Assembly (NCBI GenBank): GCA_024508725.1
Contig: JANINS010000003.1
Span: 310,001-374,000, forward strand
DNA from: Chitinophagaceae bacterium
GTDB taxonomy: Bacteria > Bacteroidota > Bacteroidia > Chitinophagales > Chitinophagaceae
Length of the DNA stretch: 64,000 nucleotides
Direction of reading: 5' to 3'
The notes below the pieces were generated by a model, which saw nothing but the letters and a program-made list of their open reading frames with translations, ran no database searches and had not been told where the DNA came from. This document shows, piece by piece, positions 25,214-35,036 of this stretch (its first letter is position 1; each line of letters begins with the position of its first letter). The position numbers and the translations under genes were made by a program.

Positions 25214-28200
25214 TTAGAATCTTAGTTTCAGATTGAAAGTATAAGTTTTTACTGCCGGATATGCACCACCCTGATAGCCTTGAAGGTTACCAGCACTGAT
25301 GATCTCTTCAGGATCTGCATAAGGAAGGTTCTTATGGATGATCCATAAGTTTCTGCCTATCAGCGACAGATCGATACCTTTAAATACTTTCAAGCCGTTC
25401 ACGAATGTCTTCGGTAATGAATATGTTAAAACTACTTCTCTCAGTTTTACAAAGCTTGCATCGTAAACAAATGCAGTGTTCGGCTGGCGAGCATATCCAA
25501 ACAAACCATAGTTTGTATTAGCTGCATAAGTAGCATTCGGCTTTCCGTCTGGAGCAACACCCGGAAGCAATACTCCACCACCAGAAGCAACTGAATTTCT
25601 GGAAGGATTTCCTTTACCATTCAGTCCTGCAGTTTCAGGATAAAGACCTGTTGCTAAGCCATAATACATATCCAGTGAGAAAACATCACCACCCTGGCGT
25701 ACATCAATCAACCAGCTTAAAGAAAGATCTTTATATTTTAAAGTGTTATTTACACCACCCGTCCAATCAGGATTTGCATTACCGATCACAATGTTTGAAG
25801 AAGCACTTCTTACAGGATAACCAGTAGTTTGGCTGATTACAGGCTGGCCATTTACGTATGTAAAGTCCTGGCCACGGATAGTTCCATAAGGCTCATTCAA
25901 TGTAGCGTTGAGTGACACACCACCCTGGAAGGTTCCAAGAACGATGTTATCGATACCAGGATAAAGTTCTTCAACTTTATTTCTGTTTCTAGCCCAGTTT
26001 AAATTGATTGTCCAGCTGAAATTTTTGTTTTGTACCGGAGTACCAAAAACCGTTAACTCAACTCCCTTATTACGGATATTACCTGCGTTAAGGAATCTTG
26101 AATTATAACCGGTAGAAGTAGATACTGGCACAGCGAATATCTGGTTGAAAGTTTTTGCGTTATAGTAAGTGATATCAAATCCAACTCTGTTCTTTACGAA
26201 GGCAGCTTCTAAACCAACTTCATAAGTTTGTGTTTTTTCTGGTAACAAAGCTGGGTTAGCTGCAGTACCTGCAACCGATACCAATGGAGAAGCGCCAAAC
26301 GGAGTACCAATATTGTACACATCTGCAGTAGCTGCAAAGTTTCCGGAACCATTACCTGCAGTTGCGATGTTACCTCTTAATTTACCATAACTTAACCAAT
26401 TCACAGATGACAACAGTTTAGAGAATGTCCAACCTGCAGAAAGTGAATAGTAGGTAGATGATTCATTTCCTTTAGGCAAAGTAGAATATTTATCATTTCT
26501 AACTGTTGCATCTAAAGTGATCATGTCTTTGAAAGTAAAGGTAGCTCCACCAAATATACCCCAGTTGTCGATCTGAGAATAACCTTCAACCGGTGCCGTT
26601 GGTGCATTTGCAGAATTAGACAATGAATAGATCTTCTCAACGATCAATCCACCATTTGTTGAAGCAAAAATGCTTTGAGAATTTCTCCTGTTCAATTGTG
26701 TACCTGCCAGTAATTTTAAGTTCAGGTCACTTGTCAAACCTGCTTCATAAGTACCCAAGAGATCATAATTCGTTTCTCTGTAAGTTCTGTTGTTACGGTT
26801 ATAGTTAGATGTTGTTACACTACCAACAGCTTGTCTTTCTTCCTGCATCTCATCATAAGTATCTAAAGATGCTCTTCCCATGAAGCCAAGACCTTTAATT
26901 GGAGCATAGTTTACCATAACATAACCTGTCATACGATTACGACTATCGTTCTGATAGTTTTCATAACGGGTGAAATAAGGATTATCCCAGTAGATTGGGG
27001 TCAGGTCAGTAGGATCTGCCCAGTTCCAGGTAACATTCTTGCCACCACTTCTGAAGTAAGCATCTTTCTGCTCCTGAACATCAACGTTAACCTGCCACCA
27101 TTGACGCATGTTTGTCATCAGATTCTTGTCATCATATCCGGTTCCATAACGGCCTGTAGCTGTCATATTGGTGAACTGAACATTTGCAGCAGCAGATAAT
27201 CCTTTAGTGATGTTGTAAGTCGCTCCTAGGTTGAATAGGTTTTTAGCGATCTTACTATTAGGCATGATACCCTTATCATCGGTTCTGGTATAACCTAATT
27301 TAAAAGTTCCGTTCTCATTGCCATTGGTGATGAGAATGCTTTGGTTAGAAGAAACTGCAGTCTGAAAGATAGATTCAGGTCCATTAGCTGCAGCAACCCA
27401 AGGACGAGGTTTACCATAGTTAGGAGATGTAGGATCAAATGCATCCCACTGGTATACTAATTTATTAGGATCAAATGCACCTCCGTAAGATGCATCTTCA
27501 CTTACAGGAACAACAAGATCATTTACACCATCATTGTTGATATCCCTGTAAAGGAAACGACCTGTTGGATCCTCGTAGTAAGCACCATATCCACCACCAT
27601 ACTCATTCTGGTATTTAGCGAATGTTTTTTTATCGTATTTACCAAAACCAATACTTGAGTTCACAGTAATACCTAAACCTCTTGCACCTTTTTTTGTAGT
27701 GATAACAACAACACCGTTACCACCTCTTGAACCGTACAATGCTGTAGAGGCTGCTCCTTTCAAAACCGTAATCGATTCAATATCATCCGGATTCAGATCC
27801 TGGATAGCACTACCGTAATCATAACCACCACGACCAGTAGACTGACCACCAGATCTTACCTGTGAGTTATCAACCGGCACACCATCAATCACAAATAACG
27901 GTTGGTTACTGCTACTGATGGTTTTTGCACCCCTGATCACCACATTCGTAGAACCACCCAGGGTATTTGCCTGGCGTAATTCCATACCGGCTACTTTACC
28001 AGATAATCCCTGGATAAAGTTGCTGCTTCTTGTTTTTGATACTTCGTCCCCATTTACAGTTTGTGCTGCATAAGGAACCTGATTACGAGTTCTTCTTTGA
28101 CCTAAGGCTGTTACTACAACCTCATCAATTACTGCTGTACCCCTTGCAAGTTTAATATCAACTCTTGTAGTTGATTGTGAAATAGTGTACTCCTTAGTAC

Positions 28201-28429
28201 CAAAATTGGTAGCAGAGATTACAAGTACATCACCATTTTTTGCTGAAATTCGAAAGTTTCCCTGAGCATCGGCAGCGACTCCGGTAGTTGTGCCTTTAAT
28301 TAAGATTGAAGCGCCTTCAACGGCTGCTCCCTGCTCATCTGTAACCCTTCCTTGGATTTCCCGGGTCTGGGCAGTGGCTACAGACCATGTCAGTAGCATC
28401 ACTGCAAGCAGTGATAGAATTTTTCTCAT
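25214..28429 (-). CDS. SusC/RagA-family TonB-linked outer-membrane transporter
   Basis: 1071 aa. A signal peptide (MRKILSLLAVMLLTWSVATA) precedes a carboxypeptidase-regulatory-like domain (IQGRVTDEQGAAVEGASIL). A TonB-box-like segment, AVIDEVVVTALGQRRTRNQ, follows, then the plug with LFVIDGVPVDNSQ and STALYGSRGGNGVVVITTK, and a barrel to the final KTYTFNLKLRF with terminal Phe. It forms a transporter with the SusD-like_2 protein. It is divergent from folD across 171 bases; TATATTTA (28455-28462, minus) is a weak -7 candidate. It differs markedly from the SusC at 1974-5057, so it is not a recent duplicate. Confidence 0.95.
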   Translation of the reverse strand: MRKILSLLAVMLLTWSVATAQTREIQGRVTDEQGAAVEGASILIKGTTTGVAADAQGNFRISAKNGDVLVISATNFGTKEYTISQSTTRVDIKLARGTAVIDEVVVTALGQRRTRNQVPYAAQTVNGDEVSKTRSSNFIQGLSGKVAGMELRQANTLGGSTNVVIRGAKTISSSNQPLFVIDGVPVDNSQVRSGGQSTGRGGYDYGSAIQDLNPDDIESITVLKGAASTALYGSRGGNGVVVITTKKGARGLGITVNSSIGFGKYDKKTFAKYQNEYGGGYGAYYEDPTGRFLYRDINNDGVNDLVVPVSEDASYGGAFDPNKLVYQWDAFDPTSPNYGKPRPWVAAANGPESIFQTAVSSNQSILITNGNENGTFKLGYTRTDDKGIMPNSKIAKNLFNLGATYNITKGLSAAANVQFTNMTATGRYGTGYDDKNLMTNMRQWWQVNVDVQEQKDAYFRSGGKNVTWNWADPTDLTPIYWDNPYFTRYENYQNDSRNRMTGYVMVNYAPIKGLGFMGRASLDTYDEMQEERQAVGSVTTSNYNRNNRTYRETNYDLLGTYEAGLTSDLNLKLLAGTQLNRRNSQSIFASTNGGLIVEKIYSLSNSANAPTAPVEGYSQIDNWGIFGGATFTFKDMITLDATVRNDKYSTLPKGNESSTYYSLSAGWTFSKLLSSVNWLSYGKLRGNIATAGNGSGNFAATADVYNIGTPFGASPLVSVAGTAANPALLPEKTQTYEVGLEAAFVKNRVGFDITYYNAKTFNQIFAVPVSTSTGYNSRFLNAGNIRNKGVELTVFGTPVQNKNFSWTINLNWARNRNKVEELYPGIDNIVLGTFQGGVSLNATLNEPYGTIRGQDFTYVNGQPVISQTTGYPVRSASSNIVIGNANPDWTGGVNNTLKYKDLSLSWLIDVRQGGDVFSLDMYYGLATGLYPETAGLNGKGNPSRNSVASGGGVLLPGVAPDGKPNATYAANTNYGLFGYARQPNTAFVYDASFVKLREVVLTYSLPKTFVNGLKVFKGIDLSLIGRNLWIIHKNLPYADPEEIISAGNLQGYQGGAYPAVKTYTFNLKLRF

Positions 28430-28588
28430 GTGCTATAGGTTTTTAAATAAGAAGTAAATATAACGGTTTTAACGAATAAGTTAAAAAAACCTGAATTATT
28501 CCTTAAAAAAGTTATAGATAACCTAAAATAGACACTTTGATTAATAATGTGCTGCATTAAAAAACAAAATATCCTACTCTTTCTAAGG

Positions 28589-28596
28589 TATTTTTG
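28589..28596 (+). promoter_or_regulatory. -7 box of folD, leaderless spacing
   Basis: TATTTTTG matches TAnnTTTG exactly and ends 4 bases before ATG 28601, so transcription would start at or next to the start codon. Confidence 0.5.
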
Positions 28597-28600
28597 CAGC

Positions 28601-29479
28601 ATGTTATTACTTGATGGTAAACTAGCATCCCAAGCTATAAAATCGGAACTTAAACAGCAGATAATCAATTTAAAAAACGATAGAAAACCTCATTTGGCAG
28701 CCATACTTGTAGGCAATGATGGAGCCAGTGAAACCTACGTAGCCAGTAAAGTAAAATCATGTGAAGAAATTGGTTTTCAAAGCACTCTTATCAGATTACC
28801 GCATTCTGCTTCGGAAGTAGAATTATTACAAAAAATTGACAATTGTAATCATAATCCCGAGATCGATGGAATTCTTGTGCAGTTACCGCTTCCGAAACAT
28901 ATTAATGAACAGAAAATAATTGAAGCAATCGATCCGTCAAAAGATGTCGACGGGTTTCACCCGGTAAGTGTAGGAAGGCTGGTTCAGGGACTTTCTACCT
29001 TTATTCCCGCCACACCTTATGGTATAATGTTAATGCTCGAACATTTCAACATCGAAACCAAAGGAAAGCATGCAGTAGTAATTGGTCGCAGTAATATAGT
29101 AGGCAGACCCATGAGCATTTTATTGAGCAGCAATGTCTCAAAAGGAAATTGTACTGTTACCATCTGCCATTCAGCTACTAAGAATCTTAAAGAGATTTGT
29201 TTACAGGCTGATATAATAGTAGCAGCATTGGGGAGACCGTTATTTGTAACAGCAGATATGGTGAAAGAAGGTGCTGTAGTGATTGATGTAGGCATTACCA
29301 GGATAGAAGATGCATCAGCTAAAAAAGGATACCGTATCAAGGGTGATGTTGATTTTGAAAATGTATCCGCAAAAGCATCAGCAATAACGCCTGTGCCTGG
29401 TGGAGTAGGATTAATGACGATCGCTGGCCTATTAAAAAACACAATGCAGGCATATTTAAACAGAACACAGCAGGGTTGA
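28601..29479 (+). CDS. folD: Bifunctional methylene-THF dehydrogenase/cyclohydrolase
   Basis: 292 aa from ATG 28601 (MLLLDGKLASQAIKSELKQQ); the frame opens 54 bases earlier, but those codons overlap the promoter. Motifs: ETYVASKVKSCEEIG (catalytic Tyr and Lys), ILVQLPLPKH, DPSKDVDGFHP, the NADP-binding VIGRSNIVGRPMSILL, and PVPGGVGLMTIAGLL. It interconverts 5,10-methylene- and 10-formyl-THF for purine and thymidylate synthesis. It is followed 3 bases after its stop by the queE ATG, so the two share an operon. Confidence 0.96.
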   Translation: MLLLDGKLASQAIKSELKQQIINLKNDRKPHLAAILVGNDGASETYVASKVKSCEEIGFQSTLIRLPHSASEVELLQKIDNCNHNPEIDGILVQLPLPKHINEQKIIEAIDPSKDVDGFHPVSVGRLVQGLSTFIPATPYGIMLMLEHFNIETKGKHAVVIGRSNIVGRPMSILLSSNVSKGNCTVTICHSATKNLKEICLQADIIVAALGRPLFVTADMVKEGAVVIDVGITRIEDASAKKGYRIKGDVDFENVSAKASAITPVPGGVGLMTIAGLLKNTMQAYLNRTQQG

Positions 29480-29482
29480 AAA

Positions 29483-30127
29483 ATGACAATGGAAGAAAAA
29501 ACAATAACAAAGCTTCCTGTAATGGAAGCTTTTTATACAATACAGGGTGAAGGTTTTCACCAGGGAAAAGCTGCTTATTTCATTCGATTAGGTGGTTGTG
29601 ATGTTGGTTGTTTTTGGTGCGATGTTAAAGAAAGCTGGGATGCAGATGTTCATCCCAGGTTTACCATTGAAGAAATTGTTCAGCAGGCGAAAAGTGCTGT
29701 CAACTGTCAACCGTCATCTCTCAACGCTGTTATCGCTGTGATCACAGGTGGCGAACCACTACTGCACAATTTAGATGCGCTTACTTCCGCTTTAAAAACA
29801 GCGGGTTTTCAAACCAATATCGAAACATCAGGCTCTTCACCCCTTTCCGGTAACTGGGATTGGATCTGTCTCTCACCTAAAAAGTTCAAAGCTCCATTAC
29901 CAGAAGTTTTGCAAAAGGCAAGCGAACTAAAAGTGATCATCTATAATAAAGATGATTTTAACTGGGCAGAAGAACATGCAAAAAAAGTGTCCTCATCATG
30001 TAAGCTGTATCTGCAACCTGAATGGAGTAAAGCATCTTCCATAACACCCCTGATCGTTGATTACATCAAAGCAAATCCTCGTTGGGAACTGAGCCTGCAG
30101 ATACATAAGTACATCAGTGTACCTTAA
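29483..30127 (+). CDS. queE: 7-carboxy-7-deazaguanine synthase
   Basis: 214 aa, a radical-SAM enzyme of queuosine synthesis that makes CDG from CPH4. The cluster motif is GGCDVGCFWCDVKESW (C-x3-C-x2-C). Substrate-binding elements are AFYTIQGEGFHQGKAAYFIRL and VITGGEPLLH. Between IVQQAKSA and AVIAVITGGEP the protein carries a short extra segment, VNCQPSSLN, encoded by degenerate GTCAACY heptamers (29699-29726), like those in anmK. ATG 29483 or 29489 could start translation. It is coupled to folD. Confidence 0.93.
   Translation: MTMEEKTITKLPVMEAFYTIQGEGFHQGKAAYFIRLGGCDVGCFWCDVKESWDADVHPRFTIEEIVQQAKSAVNCQPSSLNAVIAVITGGEPLLHNLDALTSALKTAGFQTNIETSGSSPLSGNWDWICLSPKKFKAPLPEVLQKASELKVIIYNKDDFNWAEEHAKKVSSSCKLYLQPEWSKASSITPLIVDYIKANPRWELSLQIHKYISVP
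29699..29726 (+). repeat. Degenerate GTCAACY heptamer repeats inside queE
   Basis: GTCAACT-GTCAACC followed by two diverged heptamers. The same heptamer is in four near-perfect copies inside anmK (59594-59621, minus). Confidence 0.55.
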
Positions 30128-30298
30128 AAGCCTCGTATTTAATTCAGGTATATTCCATGTATGTTACATGTATATTCGATATTTAATCCATAGTTGTCTC
30201 AGTTAAACTGTAACGCTTAGTCGTACTTACAATTAACGTGTCGATTATTCGTTTTAACAATGCTGTTCAGCCGATTTCACGAACTTTCAGGCTTATCT

Positions 30299-32209
30299 AT
30301 GAAAAGAATTATATCGTCGCTTGTTCTATTGATTATTGTATTCTCTGCTAAAGCTCAATATGATCCTGAGAAGGTGAATAAAAAAGCGAAAGATGTATAT
30401 GAACAAGCGTGGGATAGTTACAGGAACGGTGATCTGAAACAATCCATTGCATTATTTCAGAAAGCGATAAGCCTGGATGCAAATTATGTTGATGCATACC
30501 TTGATCTTGCCGGTGTTTATGGTGATATGAAAGACTATGAAAAGTCGATCATGAACTTTGAAATTGCAAGAGCAAAAGACACGACTTATTTCAAACCGTT
30601 TTATGTGTTGTATTCGATCAATCTTGCAGGTGCAGGAAGATTTAATGATGCATTGAATGCAGTGAATAAATACCTGGAGAATCCTAAGCTTGGTCAGAAT
30701 GCTACCGCTTCGGCTACACAGCGAAAACGTTCTTACGAGTTTGCGATCGACTTTGCTGCAAAACATGCTGCTGATAATTATGTTTTTAAACCGGAAAATC
30801 TTGGCGATAGCATCAACTCTGATCAGCCGGAATATTATCCATCAATGACGATCAACGACAGCATCCTCGTTTATACAAGACGTGGAGCAAACGTTCGTGA
30901 AGACTTCTTCGAGAGTAATAAAACATCAAACGGTTACAGCAGATCAAAACTGATGGGTGGCGACTTAAATGATGATCCTTTTAAAGGTGCGTTACATATT
31001 TCACAGGATGGTGAGTGGTTGATCTTTGCTGCGGATTATGGGCAAAGAGGTTTTGGCAGTTACGATCTTTATATTTCTTATTGGACACCACAGGGCTGGA
31101 GTGTTCCTGAAAATTTGGGATCTAACGTTAACACCGAAGCATGGGAAAGTTCTCCATGTTTAAGTCCTGATAAAAAAGCATTGTACTTCAGCAGCACCCG
31201 TTATGGTGGATATGGACAAGGTGATATTTACGTTACGTATAAAACAGGAAGAGGATGGTCTCCTGCAGTAAATCTGGGGCCTGAGATCAACACCAGAGGT
31301 GGTGAACTGGCTCCATTTGTTCATGCTGACGGAGAGACGATGTACTTTACTTCTGATGGTCATGTAGGTTATGGCGGAACAGATATTTATATGAGTAAAC
31401 TGAACAGGGTTACTGGTAAATGGGGAACACCGATCAACTTAGGTTATCCCATCAACACCATTGAAAACGAAGGAAGTTTATTTGTTGCCGCTGATGGATT
31501 AACTGCTTATTATGCCAGCGACAGGGCTGATAGCCGTGGAAGTTTAGACCTGTATAAGTTTGAGTTGAGAAAAGATATTCGCCCGGCAAGAACTTTATAT
31601 GTTCAGGGTTATGTGTACGATGCAAAAACAAAAAAAGGATTGCCTTCTTCGGTTGAGTTAATTGATAACAGTACCAATACCGTAAGAACAAAAGTGCAGA
31701 CGGATGAAACAGGTTTTTATTTCATCACACTGCCAACAGGAACTGATTATACTTTTACTGTGAACAGGCAGGGATATTTATTCTACAGCAAGCTTTATGA
31801 GTTGAGTAAAGAACAAGCAGACAGCACCTACAAAAATGACATCCCCTTGCAGCCGATAGAGTTGAATGCAACGGTGCGATTGAAGAACATCCAGTTTGAA
31901 AGCAACTCAGTGAAACTACTTTCAATAAGTCTTGTTGAGTTAGATAAACTGGTTCAGTTGATGCAGGAAAATCCCCAGATAAAAATTCAGATAAGCGGTT
32001 ACACAGATAATGTTGGTGCACCTGCCGACAACCTGAAGCTTTCTCAAAACCGAGCAAAAGCGGTGACTGATTATCTCGTAAGTAAAGGTGTTGACGTAAA
32101 ACGTTTAAGCTGGAAAGGTTTTGGAGAAACGAAACCGGTGGCAGATAACAAAACAGAACAGGGCAGGGCTTTGAACAGGAGAACCGAGTTCACGATTGTG
32201 GGTATGTAA
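30299..32209 (+). CDS. PorE-like TPR / beta-propeller / OmpA-domain envelope protein
   Basis: 636 aa from ATG 30299 (MKRIISSLVLLIIVFSAKAQ, signal peptide); the frame opens 13 codons earlier without a leader. Domain order: TPR helices (~25-140; AWDSYRNGDLKQSIALFQKA), PD40/WD40-like propeller (~170-400; LHISQDGEWLIFAADYG, CLSPDKKALYFSST, FVHADGETMYFTSD), carboxypeptidase-regulatory-like fold (~410-490), and OmpA C domain (~530-636; SGYTDNVGAPADNLKLSQNRA). This is the architecture of PorE, the peptidoglycan-linked T9SS component, but paralogues with this layout are common and the N terminus has no lipobox. Envelope anchoring is secure; T9SS function is inferred. Confidence 0.88.
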   Translation: MKRIISSLVLLIIVFSAKAQYDPEKVNKKAKDVYEQAWDSYRNGDLKQSIALFQKAISLDANYVDAYLDLAGVYGDMKDYEKSIMNFEIARAKDTTYFKPFYVLYSINLAGAGRFNDALNAVNKYLENPKLGQNATASATQRKRSYEFAIDFAAKHAADNYVFKPENLGDSINSDQPEYYPSMTINDSILVYTRRGANVREDFFESNKTSNGYSRSKLMGGDLNDDPFKGALHISQDGEWLIFAADYGQRGFGSYDLYISYWTPQGWSVPENLGSNVNTEAWESSPCLSPDKKALYFSSTRYGGYGQGDIYVTYKTGRGWSPAVNLGPEINTRGGELAPFVHADGETMYFTSDGHVGYGGTDIYMSKLNRVTGKWGTPINLGYPINTIENEGSLFVAADGLTAYYASDRADSRGSLDLYKFELRKDIRPARTLYVQGYVYDAKTKKGLPSSVELIDNSTNTVRTKVQTDETGFYFITLPTGTDYTFTVNRQGYLFYSKLYELSKEQADSTYKNDIPLQPIELNATVRLKNIQFESNSVKLLSISLVELDKLVQLMQENPQIKIQISGYTDNVGAPADNLKLSQNRAKAVTDYLVSKGVDVKRLSWKGFGETKPVADNKTEQGRALNRRTEFTIVGM

Positions 32210-32212
32210 ACA

Positions 32213-32246
32213 ATTAGCAAATCAGCTAATTTGCTAATTTGCTAAT
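32213..32246 (+). repeat. Short inverted and tandem repeats before dprA
   Basis: ATTAGCAAAT (32213-32222) is complementary to two overlapping tandem copies of ATTTGCTAAT (32229-32238 and 32237-32246). Two alternative hairpins can therefore form immediately ahead of ATG 32248. This may terminate the upstream gene or affect dprA translation. Confidence 0.5.
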
Positions 32247-32247
32247 C

Positions 32248-33345
32248 ATGACCCCTGAACTACTATACCAGATCGCACTTACACAAATTACCGGCATCGG
32301 TACTGTGCAGGCAAAATTGTTAATTGAACATTTTACTGATGCATCACTGATATTCAAAGCAAGGAAAAAAGATCTTGCAGCTGTTGAAGGTATTGGCGAG
32401 ATAAAAGCCAAACTGATCAAAGACTTTGATGATTTTTCTATGGCAGAAGATGAAATAAACTTCCTGGAGAAACATCATATCAAGCCACTATTTCTTACTG
32501 ATCCGGAGTATCCACAAAGATTATTGCATTGTTATGACCCTCCTACTCTGCTGTATTATCGTGGCAATGCAAATCTGAACAATGCGAAAGTCATCAGTAT
32601 TATTGGTACAAGAACCAACAGCGATTACGGCAAACAGGTTACAGAATCTATCATCGAAGGTTTGGTTGAACAAAATGTTCTGGTAGTGAGCGGCCTTGCT
32701 TTTGGCATCGATGCAATTGCACATAAATCTGCTGTAGCCAATAAACTGCAGACTGTTGGTGTATTGGCTCATGGATTAGATACGATCTATCCGAATCAAC
32801 ATAGACCATTGGCAAAAGAGATGTTATTGAACGGAGGTTTACTAACAGAATTTACCAAAGGCACAAAAGCCGATAAACATAATTTTCCTAAACGTAACAG
32901 GATCGTTGCTGGAATGGCTGACGCTACAATCGTGATTGAAACTGCAACAAAAGGTGGCAGTATGATTACAGCAGAATTAGCCTACAATTATAACCGTGAT
33001 CTTTTTGCCGTTCCGGGAAGAACAACAGATAGTAAAAGTGCAGGATGCTTAAAACTGATCCAGCAGAATAAAGCAATGCTGCTTTCAGATGCAGAGCAAC
33101 TAATGCAGGTGATGGGCTGGCAACAAACACAACCAAAGAAGAAACAAACAAGAGAGCTGTTCATCGATCTTTCGCCAGAAGAAAAAGTGATCGTTGACCT
33201 GTTGAAAGACAAAGAATCGATTCACATTGATGAAATATACATTAAGAGTAGCCTCAACAGCAGTTCTGTTGCCGAAGCAATGCTGAATCTTGAACTGCAG
33301 AATGTAATTACATCGTTGCCGGGGAAACTCTATAAGCTGAATTGA
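32248..33345 (+). CDS. dprA: DNA-processing protein DprA
   Basis: 365 aa from ATG 32248 (MTPELLYQIALTQITGIGTV). Helix-hairpin-helix motifs occupy ~1-65 (AAVEGIGEIKAKLIKDF). The Rossmann DprA core has SIIGTRTNSDYGKQV, VVSGLAFGIDAIAHKSA, GVLAHGLDTIYPNQHRPLA and FPKRNRIVAGMADATIVIE. The C-terminal winged-helix DML1-like domain runs ~300-365. DprA loads RecA on incoming single-stranded DNA during natural transformation. Its start is immediately preceded by tandem ATTTGCTAAT repeats. It is followed 8 bases after the stop by a 20-base dispersed repeat, convergent with guaB. Confidence 0.95.
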   Translation: MTPELLYQIALTQITGIGTVQAKLLIEHFTDASLIFKARKKDLAAVEGIGEIKAKLIKDFDDFSMAEDEINFLEKHHIKPLFLTDPEYPQRLLHCYDPPTLLYYRGNANLNNAKVISIIGTRTNSDYGKQVTESIIEGLVEQNVLVVSGLAFGIDAIAHKSAVANKLQTVGVLAHGLDTIYPNQHRPLAKEMLLNGGLLTEFTKGTKADKHNFPKRNRIVAGMADATIVIETATKGGSMITAELAYNYNRDLFAVPGRTTDSKSAGCLKLIQQNKAMLLSDAEQLMQVMGWQQTQPKKKQTRELFIDLSPEEKVIVDLLKDKESIHIDEIYIKSSLNSSSVAEAMLNLELQNVITSLPGKLYKLN

Positions 33346-33353
33346 TTGTTACA

Positions 33354-33373
33354 GTACAAGAGTGCGACGCAAC
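33354..33373 (+). repeat. Dispersed 20-base intergenic repeat, subfamily A
   Basis: Exact GTACAAGAGTGCGACGCAAC, followed 9 bases later by the second block ATAGTAGCACTAT. Confidence 0.85.
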
Positions 33374-33409
33374 AGCAGAAGCATAGTAGCACTATCGCTG
33401 ACTACATAA

Positions 33410-34909
33410 TTATTTCCTGCTATAGTTTGGTGCTTCCTTGGTAATATCAATGTCGTGAGCATGACTCTCATTAATTCCGGCATTGGTGATCTTGATAAAT
33501 GTTGCCTGCTGTAACGCTTTAAGATCTTTTGCACCGCAATAACCCATTCCTGCTCTTAGTCCACCGGTATATTGATAAACGATCTCGCTAACATGACCTT
33601 TGTATGCAACACGACCTTCAATACCTTCGGGCACATATTTTTTTACATCAGTGTTCGAGCCCTGGAAATAACGATCGCCACTTCCCTGTACCATAGCACC
33701 GAGTGAACCCATTCCTCGATATTCTTTGAACTTTCTTCCTTCGTAAATAATGGTTTCACCAGGGCTTTCTTCGGTTCCTGCGAAAATGCTACCCATCATC
33801 ACTACATCGGCACCGGCAGCCAATGCTTTTACCATATCACCGGTGTAACGAATACCGCCATCACCGATCACAGGAATATTTCTTGGCTTGAGGATTTTTG
33901 ATGCTTCCATAATTGCCGTGATCTGCGGAATACCGGCTCCTGCAACAATACGAGTAGTGCAAATTGAACCCGGACCAATTCCCACTTTTACAGCATCTGC
34001 ACCGGCATCAGCCAAAGCTTTTGCTCCAGCTGCTGTTCCAATATTTCCTGCGATAACCTGTAAGCTTTTAAAGTTTTTCTTCAGTGTTTTCAATGCATCG
34101 ATCACTCCTTTACTATGCCCATGAGCTGAATCCAATGTAACAATATCTACTCCTACCTGTTGTAAAGCTGCGGCTCTATCTAAAAGATCGTTTGTAATAC
34201 CTAATGCAGCACCAACTAACAATCTTCCATATTCATCTTTCACTGCATTGGGAAAATTTCTTAGCTGAAGTATATCCCTGTAAGTAATTAAACCGATCAG
34301 CTTTCCCTGCTTATTCACTACAGGTAATTTCTCGATCTTATACTGCTGAAGAATCTTTTCAGCTTTCTTCATATCCGTTCCCTGAGGTGCAGTAACCAGT
34401 CTTTCTTTGGTCATTACATCACTCACTATTTTCTTTACATCTGTCTCAAATCTAAGATCACGATTAGTAAGAATGCCAACGAGTTTATTGCTTTTATCAA
34501 CGATAGGAATTCCACCAATCCTATTCTCCCGCATTAATCGCAAAGCATCTCCGATTGTTGCATGCTCTTCGAGTATTACCGGATCTAAGATCAAACCACT
34601 TTCGCTTCTTTTCACCTTACGAACATGTTCGGCTTGTCGTTCAATACTCATATTCTTATGCAGAATTCCCAGTCCACCTTCTCTGGCCAATGCGATCGCA
34701 AGATTGGCTTCTGTAACAGTATCCATTGCTGCAGACAGCATCGGGATGTTCAAACGGATGTTCTTTGTAAGATTGGTTTGAATACTCACATCTTTTGGTA
34801 GCACCTGGCTATAAGCAGGCATTAATAGCACATCGTCGAAGGTGAGACCTTCACCAAAGAATCTTGAATTTGCAGTCTTGTTACGGGAAGAATTGGAGTT
34901 TGTTGCCAT
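33410..34909 (-). CDS. guaB: IMP dehydrogenase
   Basis: 499 aa from ATG 34907-34909 ([20 protein letters not shown]). The frame extends 30 codons upstream through a dispersed repeat, which argues against the longer form. Core motifs: [14 protein letters not shown], tandem CBS domains (~105-225), GAALGI, the NAD loop, catalytic Cys in [15 protein letters not shown], the [21 protein letters not shown] phosphate site and the flap [10 protein letters not shown]. It oxidises IMP to XMP, the first step to GMP. TATCTTTG (34913-34920, minus) ends 3 bases before ATG, indicating a leaderless mRNA. Confidence 0.96.
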   Translation of the reverse strand: MATNSNSSRNKTANSRFFGEGLTFDDVLLMPAYSQVLPKDVSIQTNLTKNIRLNIPMLSAAMDTVTEANLAIALAREGGLGILHKNMSIERQAEHVRKVKRSESGLILDPVILEEHATIGDALRLMRENRIGGIPIVDKSNKLVGILTNRDLRFETDVKKIVSDVMTKERLVTAPQGTDMKKAEKILQQYKIEKLPVVNKQGKLIGLITYRDILQLRNFPNAVKDEYGRLLVGAALGITNDLLDRAAALQQVGVDIVTLDSAHGHSKGVIDALKTLKKNFKSLQVIAGNIGTAAGAKALADAGADAVKVGIGPGSICTTRIVAGAGIPQITAIMEASKILKPRNIPVIGDGGIRYTGDMVKALAAGADVVMMGSIFAGTEESPGETIIYEGRKFKEYRGMGSLGAMVQGSGDRYFQGSNTDVKKYVPEGIEGRVAYKGHVSEIVYQYTGGLRAGMGYCGAKDLKALQQATFIKITNAGINESHAHDIDITKEAPNYSRK

Positions 34910-34912
34910 GTG

Positions 34913-34920
34913 CAAAGATA
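34913..34920 (-). promoter_or_regulatory. -7 box of guaB, leaderless spacing
   Basis: TATCTTTG, exact TAnnTTTG, 3 bases before the ATG. Confidence 0.5.
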
Positions 34921-34986
34921 CATCGGCATGTGAAATGTCGAAAATCAATTTTATTTTACCGGCTGGGGTAAAAATCTCAACGTCCC

Positions 34987-35005
34987 TTGCGTCGCACACT
35001 TGTGC
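34987..35005 (-). repeat. Dispersed intergenic repeat, variant copy
   Basis: The minus strand reads GCACAAGTGTGCGACGCAA, two substitutions from the subfamily A consensus. Confidence 0.65.
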
Positions 35006-35036
35006 TGATGAAAAAGACTGAACTGAAGGCTGCTAT

